From Burkholderia vietnamiensis LMG 10929 (lineage in GTDB: Bacteria; Pseudomonadota; Gammaproteobacteria; Burkholderiales; Burkholderiaceae), in assembly GCF_000959445.1 (NCBI RefSeq), contig NZ_CP009629.1, positions 38,621 through 102,620 of the forward strand: 64,000 nucleotides of DNA, written 5' to 3'. The notes below the pieces were generated by a model. That model saw only the letters and a list, made by a program, of their open reading frames with translations. It did not search any database and was not told the origin of the DNA. A program made the translations under genes and the position numbers. The first letter of the stretch is position 1; each line of letters starts with the position of its first letter. Positions 56,073 to 63,029 of the stretch are shown piece by piece.

Positions 56073-57614
56073 TCACCCGATCGTCAGTAAATCTTCATCC
56101 AGACCGCAAACAGCCTCTTCACCGAGGTAAGGGTCCACGGCGCCCTCATTGATTTTGTGGATGAGATGCTGACTCTTCGTGATGCCGCCCATCTCTTTCA
56201 CCCAGTACGTTCGAGCTGCGCTTGAGCCTCCGTCTGGCGAGCGGTAAATATTGAGAAGTTTCTGACTCGTCAAGACCACTTCCGCCACGACCGTCCGATC
56301 CACCACTCCGATGCCGCCACACACTTCACAGTCGGGCTTGTTTCCCCGCACGAACACCGCGGAAGGAATGCAGAACCGCTCGACGCGCTCGCACAAGTCT
56401 GGAGCCAACTCCTTCGAATGCAGCTTGAACGGCCGCTTACAAGCCGGGCAAAGTATCGGTGCAAGCGACTGGTTGATCACGCCCGTGAACAGCGCCGCAT
56501 CTGCAAGCCGTCGTTCCGGCACGCCTAAATCGGCCAACCGATCGAATGTCGCAAATCCGTCGCGCGCATGCGTCGTCGTCCACATCGGATGGCCGGTCAG
56601 TGCAGCATGAATACCTGCAATTGCAGACGCGAGATCGCGAAGCTCACCCACCATGATGTAGTCCGGGTCCAGACGCATTAGATTGCTGATCGATTTCGCC
56701 CATGCCTCTGAAATCGAACTCAGATCGTCCATGTTTGCGACGACCAGCGGCGTTTGAACAGCTCCCTCGATGACGTACTCCAGCGGTTGCTCGACAGTCA
56801 GCAGGTTGACCAACCGGTGATGCAGATCCAGCAGCATCGATAGCACGACTTGCAATGACGTCGATTTTCCAGATCCAGTAACTCCCGAGAAGATATTAAT
56901 GCCACGACGCCGAAGCATCTGTTGGATCGCCTTGATCTGGCGCGCGTTATAGCCGAGATTCGCGAGCGACTTCTGCTTCTTCATATTGCCGTAAAGCAGA
57001 CGCAACACGAGCAGGTTTCCGTACTCCATCGGTCTGGTCGCGATGCGAGCACCATTGAGGCCTGCGGCCTTCAGGAAATCACGAGAGAGCCGGCCGTCTT
57101 GCGTTTCGCGGTCGTTATAGTTCGGTTCGGCAACATCTGTCATCGACTCGTACATACAGCGACAGAGAGCCTGTCCCTCCTCCGGGTTCAGCTCCATCTT
57201 CTCGAACAGCAGGCCGTGAATTCGCATCTTGAGCACGGTGCGATTCGCATAGTTCAAGATGTGCAGGTCGCTGGCACCTTCCTTCACGCACTGCTTAATC
57301 AAGCCGATCGCACGAATCTGCATCTTGCTCACGTCGGCCTTATCAGCAGTCTTCGATAGCGACCCTGACTGGAGATTCGTGAACTGCTCCAGATTCACGA
57401 ACCTGCGTTCGAACTTCACGCCAAAGCCGCTCAGCAGCCTCTCATATGCGCGAACACCGTGGTCGGTCTTGTACGACTCGACAACGACGAGCGTCCAATC
57501 GGACAGGAGCGCGACCGCGTGCCGCGCCGCTTCCGGCACCTCATATTGAGAGCCCTTTACCGAAATCACCTGTGCATCTGGCGATTCGAGCACCAATGCC
57601 TCGCTCATGTCCAT
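56073..57614 (-). CDS. pilQ: PilQ assembly ATPase (PilB/GspE family)
   Basis: 513-residue hexameric ATPase driving pilus extension. Walker A is SGVTGSGKSTSLQ (about 242-254), the Asp box is LLTVEQPLEYVIEG, Walker B is DPDYIMVGELRDLASAIAGI and the His box is HPMWTTTHARDGFATFDRLA. A four-Cys zinc site is visible (ILCPACKRPFK and CEVCGGIG). In R64 the PilQ ATPase serves the thin pilus. It lies in the conserved pilN-O-P-Q-R-S order. Confidence 0.94.
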   Translation of the reverse strand: MDMSEALVLESPDAQVISVKGSQYEVPEAARHAVALLSDWTLVVVESYKTDHGVRAYERLLSGFGVKFERRFVNLEQFTNLQSGSLSKTADKADVSKMQIRAIGLIKQCVKEGASDLHILNYANRTVLKMRIHGLLFEKMELNPEEGQALCRCMYESMTDVAEPNYNDRETQDGRLSRDFLKAAGLNGARIATRPMEYGNLLVLRLLYGNMKKQKSLANLGYNARQIKAIQQMLRRRGINIFSGVTGSGKSTSLQVVLSMLLDLHHRLVNLLTVEQPLEYVIEGAVQTPLVVANMDDLSSISEAWAKSISNLMRLDPDYIMVGELRDLASAIAGIHAALTGHPMWTTTHARDGFATFDRLADLGVPERRLADAALFTGVINQSLAPILCPACKRPFKLHSKELAPDLCERVERFCIPSAVFVRGNKPDCEVCGGIGVVDRTVVAEVVLTSQKLLNIYRSPDGGSSAARTYWVKEMGGITKSQHLIHKINEGAVDPYLGEEAVCGLDEDLLTIG

Positions 57615-57625
57615 GACAGGCCTCC

Positions 57626-58174
57626 TTAGCGCGTTGCGCCTTGAGCAATCGAAGGAATCACTGGCGGTCGCATCATTGGCATCGCCAGCGCGGGCGCGTT
57701 ACTCTGGGCACCACCAGGCGCACTCGTCGCTGCGAGCCCGCTATCCTTCGAGACCGGGATCGTGATCTTCTTTTGCCCCTTCTTCTGGACGTCCACCGAT
57801 GACATTCCCGCCGAAATCTCTACGATCTTGTACCCTCCCGGCAAGACGTCACCGACGCCCTGATCCAGTTGCCCGTTTGGGTACACAAAGGTTGCCGTGG
57901 CCAAACCGCGTGCTTCGAAGATGCCCGACACTCGAGGCAAGCCGTTGCTCTCAGCGCTCGCACCTAGCGCTCCGTTCATCGCTCCACCCGATTTCTCTTT
58001 CAGGTCTTGCCTCGCCTGCTCTCTCGCGGCTTCTGCCTTGAGCATCACCGTCTCAGCGACGACAGCACGCAAGTCTCCCGCGGTCTTGACACGCGCCTCC
58101 TGCGCGAATGCGGCGCACGAGCCGCTGAACAGCACCACGACCAGCCCCCACGACAACACGTTACTTTTGCGCAT
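57626..58174 (-). CDS. pilP: PilP thin-pilus assembly protein
   Basis: Start at 58174 (MRKSNVLSWGLVVVLFSGSC), overlapping the pilO stop; signal peptide to about AFA. The mature part has a charged helix (VMLKAEAAREQARQDLKEKS) and a small beta domain (RVSGIFEARGLATATFVYPN, GDVLPGGYKIVEISAGMSSV) similar to PilP/GspC inner-membrane linkers to the secretin. The tail is Pro/Ala-rich. Confidence 0.88.
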   Translation of the reverse strand: MRKSNVLSWGLVVVLFSGSCAAFAQEARVKTAGDLRAVVAETVMLKAEAAREQARQDLKEKSGGAMNGALGASAESNGLPRVSGIFEARGLATATFVYPNGQLDQGVGDVLPGGYKIVEISAGMSSVDVQKKGQKKITIPVSKDSGLAATSAPGGAQSNAPALAMPMMRPPVIPSIAQGATR

Positions 58175-59534
58175 AGATGTTCCCCTCAACTTTCCACGTG
58201 GCAGACCCCGCGCTGGCGTCCACCGTCTCTACAATCTTGTCGACACGAACTCCTTCGAGCCCCGCTAAAGCACTCTTCATCCGGCCGAAGTGATATGTGG
58301 GCGGCAAGTCATCCGAAAAATTGAAGTTGTACTGCCGCCAGGTCGGAACGGGGACAGGCGTAGGGGGTTGCCCTGGTACATCCGGTTCCTTTTCAACCTT
58401 AACCGGCACTTCCGACACGGTGACGGGAATCACCACTCCTTCGAAGTACGAATGAAAATGCGGCATAACATCATCGGGCATCTTCAACTTCTCGTCGCCC
58501 GCAACGCGCGGCTCCATCTTCACGGGCACCACCCCAGTATTTTGGTCATCACCAATGATGTGGACGCTTTCTCCATACAACTCCCGAGCCTCCGTAAGAA
58601 ACTGATCGATAGTCAGTCCTTCCGTACGCGCGTACGTTGCGGTTGCAGTGCGGCCTTCGCAGGAAATTTCACGCAACGGCCACCCGGCAATACTGAGCGG
58701 GAACTGGTCTTCGGCAGCAACGCATGTCGTGGCGTAGTCCAGCGCTCCCGAAGTGGACGCCCACGGATGAACCAGCTCCTTTACCTCGATCTTCTTCCTC
58801 GCCCGAGCGTTCAACTCTGCCAGGCGCCGCTGCTCGTCCAGTCGTCGTTGAGCGGCGATACGTGCCGCCTCTTCTGCCTGCTTTTCGGAATGCCACACAT
58901 AGCCTGCGATTCCCGCTCCCAGGACGACCAGCGCGGTCGCTGCGATGACAAGCTCACGTTTGGTCAACCCGAAGGTGAGTTGCCGGAGCCGATGCTCCTT
59001 GCGCACCGTCTTCGGCGTAAGCAACTGATAGATATCACGGGAATGCGACGAGAACTCAAGCTCGGGCGGCGCATAGATTGCGTCATCATCGAACTGATGC
59101 AACGTCACGGCGTTGGCAAGCAAACGCTTGGCTTCTTCCGCGTTGCAGATGGTATCGAAGCCGATACAGATCATCCGCTCGTAGACCGCTGTGACGATGT
59201 ACCGGCCGTCGTTCAACGCGAAGGCTCCGAGCCAAGAGTCGCCCAGTTGTGCCGCCAGTGAGGCCGCGAGGCTGTACATCCCCTTCAAGGCCGCGGATTT
59301 CTTTGGCGCGAAGCCGGCTTGCACTCGCGTTCCTCGCCGCACGGCCACGATATCCCACTCGTGCTTCTTGCCGAGCATGCGCGCTTCCGCCATGTAGTTT
59401 CGCGAGTTGCTCAGCGGCTGCCAGAACAGATCCGATACAAAGGTCCGATTGTTGATATCAACAACCTGCACCTCAAATCGGACCGGCGCAGACACTGCTT
59501 GTTTGCGCCCGCGCGCTTTCAGTACCGATGCCAT
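58161..59534 (-). CDS. pilO: PilO thin-pilus inner-membrane protein
   Basis: Start at 59534 (MASVLKARGRKQAVSAPVRF), overlapping the pilN stop. A cytoplasmic N-terminal domain (FVSDLFWQPLSNSRNYMAEA) is followed by a single membrane segment near 198-218 (LVIAATALVVLGAGIAGYVW), a coiled coil (EAARIAAQRRLDEQRRLAEL) and a periplasmic domain. This matches R64 PilO, which differs from the PilO of type IVa pili. Complete. Confidence 0.9.
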   Translation of the reverse strand: MASVLKARGRKQAVSAPVRFEVQVVDINNRTFVSDLFWQPLSNSRNYMAEARMLGKKHEWDIVAVRRGTRVQAGFAPKKSAALKGMYSLAASLAAQLGDSWLGAFALNDGRYIVTAVYERMICIGFDTICNAEEAKRLLANAVTLHQFDDDAIYAPPELEFSSHSRDIYQLLTPKTVRKEHRLRQLTFGLTKRELVIAATALVVLGAGIAGYVWHSEKQAEEAARIAAQRRLDEQRRLAELNARARKKIEVKELVHPWASTSGALDYATTCVAAEDQFPLSIAGWPLREISCEGRTATATYARTEGLTIDQFLTEARELYGESVHIIGDDQNTGVVPVKMEPRVAGDEKLKMPDDVMPHFHSYFEGVVIPVTVSEVPVKVEKEPDVPGQPPTPVPVPTWRQYNFNFSDDLPPTYHFGRMKSALAGLEGVRVDKIVETVDASAGSATWKVEGNIYAQK

Positions 59535-59535
59535 A

Positions 59536-61233
59536 TCAGTCGTCCGCAAGAACCGGGGTAATGAGCACGACGAGCATGGTGTGACTCCTCGTGACGTTCA
59601 CGCCTCCGCCGAACCCGAAGAACTTCGCCGTTCCGGCGCCGTCACGGGTCGAGTTCTCGTCGTCGTAGTCCTGGCCGGCAAGCATCACCGTGTCACCGGG
59701 CCGCACGCGAATCGTGTTCGATGTGTTGAGCGGAAGAGAAATGTCCGGCAGTTCAGCCTTCGAACCGTTGCTCTCCACCACACGCGGTTGCCCCTTCTGG
59801 CTCGACAAATTGATGTTCATCCGAAGCTGGATTTTGTTGTCCTCGCGGATATACGGGAACATCGAGATGTTGAAGCCCGTGTTGATCGTTCCGGGCTGCA
59901 AGGCCGTGCTCGAGCCGACCTGAGCAGTTTGCGTGGTACTTGTGCTCGCAAGATAGCTCTGCTGCTCGCCGGTCTGCGTCGCCACCGCATTCAGGTTCAT
60001 TGTGGGAAGTTGAGTGCTTCTCAGCAGCCGTGCCGCACCCTGCTCGTTCAGCGCGCTCACGATTGCCTGCGTACCAGCCCACGGCGATCCAGAGGTGCTG
60101 AGAATCGAGAACGCGCCGTTGATCGCATTCGTAGGTGCCGCGAAGGTATTGGCCACACTGATTCCGTACTTACCCGTCAACGTCTTGTACAGGGCGTTCC
60201 AGCTCACGCCGGCAGAATCCGTGTTGCTGAACGTTACTGAAATCAACTGCACGTTGAACGTGACGAACTTGTCGAATAGCTTGTTCTTGCTATCGATGTA
60301 TCGCTTCGCCGCGTCCAGCTTCTCGCGAGATGCCGTAACCGTCACGCTCCCCATCGACGGAGCCACGCTCACGTTCCCCTTGCCGGCGATCGTTTCGAGG
60401 TTGTTCTGGATTTCTTTCCAGAGGGACGTTTTGAGCGCAACGACCGTGGTTTGCATCGTCGAACTGGACCCCGACCCACCGCCAGACGCAGCACCGGCTC
60501 CCCCCCCCTGCGAGGAGGAAACGCCGTTCACCTGCGTCATACCGCTTCGGAATTCCGATCGCATGTCCGTATCGCTACCATCGGTGCCGCTCCCGATCAG
60601 ATGGACAGGAAAAGTCTGCGTGTCGATGTTGTAGATCCTGATGGAGTGTCCATCCTCGTCCGGCCGCCACGATACGCCGAGGCGTGAAACAACCATGTCC
60701 ATGACCTCGTTCAGATCACAGCCACGGCAATTGATGTCGATCTTGTGATCGTCCGCGATTTTCACGGTCGATTGTGCGTTGGGGGCCAACGGCGGCACGA
60801 CACTCGCGGCGCCTGCGGCTGTCTGGCCGGTTGGCGTTTGAGTACGGCCGGCGGTCAAATCGGGGTTATAGATCGCCGCAATTGCGTCATCGGTCACGTG
60901 CACCGGAATACCGCACTTCTTGGTGATGACTTGGCCGAATTCATAGACCGACACAGGCTCGTTCGTCACTATGTTCATCTTGCCGCAGTCGAGGCGCGGA
61001 CCTTTGGCGGCGACCGTCTCAAGAATCGGAGTCAAACTGACCCACTGCTTCGAGAGGTACTGCACCGTATCGTTAGCGTGCGTTTGCGATTGCGACACTG
61101 CATTCATGTGCCCGGCGATCGTCGCCTTGTCGTTCTCGGCTGACGTTTCGACATGCGAAGCATGCTGGAACGTGTCGCACCCGGAGAGCAGAAGCGCTGT
61201 CACGACCGCAATTGCGATGAGCGATTTTTTCAT
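59536..61233 (-). CDS. pilN: PilN outer-membrane secretin lipoprotein
   Basis: 565-residue secretin with a lipoprotein signal (MKKSLIAIAVVTALLLSGCD, Cys19). N-domains (GQVITKKCGIPVHVTDDAIA, DINCRGCDLNEVMDMVVSRL) precede the secretin domain, which includes AALNEQGAARLLRSTQLPTM-like and QPGTINTGFNISMFPYIRED motifs and ends RSHTMLVVLITPVLADD. A Gly/Ser-rich loop (SSQGGGAGAASGGGSGSSS) lies near 242-260. It forms the pore for the thin pilus. Confidence 0.93.
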   Translation of the reverse strand: MKKSLIAIAVVTALLLSGCDTFQHASHVETSAENDKATIAGHMNAVSQSQTHANDTVQYLSKQWVSLTPILETVAAKGPRLDCGKMNIVTNEPVSVYEFGQVITKKCGIPVHVTDDAIAAIYNPDLTAGRTQTPTGQTAAGAASVVPPLAPNAQSTVKIADDHKIDINCRGCDLNEVMDMVVSRLGVSWRPDEDGHSIRIYNIDTQTFPVHLIGSGTDGSDTDMRSEFRSGMTQVNGVSSSQGGGAGAASGGGSGSSSTMQTTVVALKTSLWKEIQNNLETIAGKGNVSVAPSMGSVTVTASREKLDAAKRYIDSKNKLFDKFVTFNVQLISVTFSNTDSAGVSWNALYKTLTGKYGISVANTFAAPTNAINGAFSILSTSGSPWAGTQAIVSALNEQGAARLLRSTQLPTMNLNAVATQTGEQQSYLASTSTTQTAQVGSSTALQPGTINTGFNISMFPYIREDNKIQLRMNINLSSQKGQPRVVESNGSKAELPDISLPLNTSNTIRVRPGDTVMLAGQDYDDENSTRDGAGTAKFFGFGGGVNVTRSHTMLVVLITPVLADD

Positions 61234-61235
61234 GG

Positions 61236-61715
61236 TCAGTTGTTCTTCAGTTGGACGATGAACGCCCGTTGCTCGGGCTGAATGAGAACCGCAAGGGGTT
61301 TCCGCGCTTTCTCATAAAGGGAGATGCAGTCGGCAACAGCCTTCTCCACCGGCCCTGCAAACTGCAAGGCAATAACGATCGGATAGTTCACTTGCTTGTC
61401 CGGGCCGTCCGGCGCGTTCCACACGAGATGCCATTGCGCCTCGTCCGCCCATTTCTGAATTGACTCGCGCAGCGTCGATCCAGCCGCTGCCGTCCAGGCC
61501 TTCGGCGCCTCGGGCGCGGGCACAACCTGCGTTGCAGGCCCAATCGGGCCGCCGACGACCACTTGGCCTTGGGCCGGGCTCACGCTCGCGAGCACGGTGG
61601 CTGTCGATGCCGACGTTGCCGGCGCGGCTGCGCTCGACGTCGGATCATCGACCATCACCACCCCGGCCATCGCGACCGACGGAACCAAGAGCACTGGAAT
61701 TACTAGACGTTTCAT
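61236..61715 (-). CDS. short PilL-like protein with TcpQ domain
   Basis: 159 residues: signal peptide MKRLVIPVLLVPSVAMAGVV, an Ala/Ser/Thr linker, then a TcpQ-like domain (KAWTAAAGSTLRESIQKWAD, EAQWHLVWNAPDGPDKQVNY, FAGPVEKAVADCISLYEKAR). TcpQ/PilL proteins help the secretin reach the outer membrane, and this gene directly precedes pilN. It lacks the OmpA-like half found in the 47907 protein. First gene of the long pil operon. Its promoter region 61716-61905 carries TATATCATTG (61812-61821). Confidence 0.78.
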   Translation of the reverse strand: MKRLVIPVLLVPSVAMAGVVMVDDPTSSAAAPATSASTATVLASVSPAQGQVVVGGPIGPATQVVPAPEAPKAWTAAAGSTLRESIQKWADEAQWHLVWNAPDGPDKQVNYPIVIALQFAGPVEKAVADCISLYEKARKPLAVLIQPEQRAFIVQLKNN

Positions 61716-61811
61716 CGTTGCATCCTTCGGTTAGCAGGGGCACGCAAGACTTGCCGAGAGCCCTCGTGCGGAGCAGTACCACAAACCACTACGGTACTAT
61801 CAGGATATATT

Positions 61812-61821
61812 TATATCATTG
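61812..61821. promoter_or_regulatory. TATATCATTG site upstream of the pil operon (family C)
   Basis: Half of the AATGATATCATT-type motif in the AT-rich gap between rep and the pil operon, about 97 bases before the first pil start. Confidence 0.45.
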
Positions 61822-61887
61822 TCATACGCGCCACACGGCGAGTCAAATGATTTTTCTAAGTCACTCTGAGATTGAAACCCTCGCCTT

Positions 61888-61901
61888 TTCCAACGTCAGA
61901 A
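61888..61901. promoter_or_regulatory. TTCCAACGTCAGAA site (family A, copy 9)
   Basis: Copy of TTCYRACGTYRGAA 4 bases beyond the rep stop codon, in the rep/pil intergenic region. Confidence 0.65.
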
Positions 61902-61905
61902 ATCG

Positions 61906-62760
61906 TCAAACGTCGAGGCGTCCTTGGGGATTCTCTGCGAACTCGAACCGAAGAGACTGGACAGCTCTGCCGCGCTTGATGGGCTGCCACTGAATGACAA
62001 GGTCCGCTTTCTTGTTCAGCTCGTCAATCGCCATGTCAATAACCCGCCGCTTGATGTCAGCAAAACGGTACGTTTCAGGAATTTCGAGCGTTTCCCGCAA
62101 GTCATCGACGGTAATCAGCAAGACTCCTCGATCCTTCTCACGCATTAGCAGCTCGAGCAGGCGCCAAGAGTAGATCGACTGCAGGCCTTGCGCGAACTTC
62201 AACTGATAGGAGACGAACCGACTCTTCAGCAGGAAAATGTGTGGCGTCAGGTCCGGAGAGAAACAAATTTCTGCCCACCCTTCACCGTCGTGGTATGTAG
62301 CCTTCCACACCCACCGCAGCTTCACCAGTTTTTTGCCATCCATGTACGTCAGCTTACGCTCGTACAAGCTCGCACATGCTTCCCTCAGTCCTTTGTAAGC
62401 CGCAGCAGATTGCTTTTCACCGGACCGGGGCGCAAGTGCCGCGACCGCGGCAAACTCGTCCGCACGCACACGTACTGAAACGTAGCCGTCGCTCTTGCCA
62501 TGCTGGTACGGAGATTTCTTGCTGTCGATGCTTCGCAGTGCAGTCATCATCAGCCGCTTCTCGTTCAGCGACAAACCTTGCTGGGCATTCACGAGCGCCC
62601 GGCTCATTGCCACAGTTCCCTTCAGCCGGCCGTCCGGTTCGAGGATGTCACCGTCGATCTCAGAAATCTCAATGGGTGCCGACTCAACAATTTGAACCGC
62701 CGCACCCGGAGGCACATCCTCAACACTGCCCAACCGCTCTTCTACGATTTCCTCGCTCAC
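61906..62760 (-). CDS. rep: Rep_3-family plasmid replication initiator
   Basis: Winged-helix initiator that binds iterons. GTG at 62760 is favoured because GGAGG lies 4 bases upstream; a TTG at 62787 has no such site. Visible features: VAMSRALVNAQQGLSLNEKR, LMMTALRSIDSK and GYVSVRVRADEFAAVAAL in the first WH domain, and FAQGLQSIYSWRLLELLMRE with TVDDLRETLEIPETYRFADI and KRRVIDMAIDELNKKADLVI in the second, the last being the family's IKxxVLxxAxxEIN-type helix. It is transcribed away from the iteron region, normal for this class. A sigma-70-like promoter overlaps a dyad of iteron half-sites. Confidence 0.92.
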   Translation of the reverse strand: MSEEIVEERLGSVEDVPPGAAVQIVESAPIEISEIDGDILEPDGRLKGTVAMSRALVNAQQGLSLNEKRLMMTALRSIDSKKSPYQHGKSDGYVSVRVRADEFAAVAALAPRSGEKQSAAAYKGLREACASLYERKLTYMDGKKLVKLRWVWKATYHDGEGWAEICFSPDLTPHIFLLKSRFVSYQLKFAQGLQSIYSWRLLELLMREKDRGVLLITVDDLRETLEIPETYRFADIKRRVIDMAIDELNKKADLVIQWQPIKRGRAVQSLRFEFAENPQGRLDV

Positions 62761-62794
62761 AAGGCCTCCAATGAACAGTGACGCCAACCAACGA

Positions 62795-62830
62795 CGTCAC
62801 TTATTATAAAAGGTGACGCCGGACGGTCAA
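62795..62830 (-). promoter_or_regulatory. rep promoter with overlapping Rep operator
   Basis: On the minus strand TTGACC (62825-62830) and TATAAT (62803-62808) are 16 bases apart. An inverted pair of iteron cores, CGTCAC (62795-62800) and GTGACG (62813-62818), overlaps the -10 box. Rep_3 initiators repress themselves as dimers on such inverted half-iterons, so autoregulation is expected. Confidence 0.75.
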
Positions 62831-62845
62831 GTCACAAATCACCAC

Positions 62846-62854
62846 TGTGGATAA
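62846..62854 (-). promoter_or_regulatory. DnaA box 1 of oriV
   Basis: TGTGGATAA is the exact reverse complement of the consensus DnaA box TTATCCACA. It lies between the rep promoter and the first iteron. Confidence 0.75.
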
Positions 62855-62987
62855 TGGCCAGAATCTGTCACATCCAGACCACAATCCGTCAACGCTGGCC
62901 CTCAATACGTCACTGCCAGGCCACCATGCGTCACATTTCCGGTTTTTTTACATGGCTGAACGCCTTGCAGGACAAGGCTCTCAGGGC

Positions 62988-62996
62988 TTATCCACA
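62988..62996 (+). promoter_or_regulatory. DnaA box 2 of oriV
   Basis: TTATCCACA, a perfect consensus DnaA box, at the edge of the AT-rich segment. Confidence 0.8.
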
Positions 62997-63009
62997 GGCG
63001 TTTACAAAA

Positions 63010-63029
63010 GGTTTTACGATAGGTTTTAC
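63010..63029 (+). repeat. AT-rich direct repeat, candidate unwinding element
   Basis: GGTTTTAC occurs at 63010-63017 and 63022-63029, 12 bases apart, in the lowest-GC part of the origin. Repeated AT-rich 12/13-mers near DnaA boxes are where such origins melt. Confidence 0.5.
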
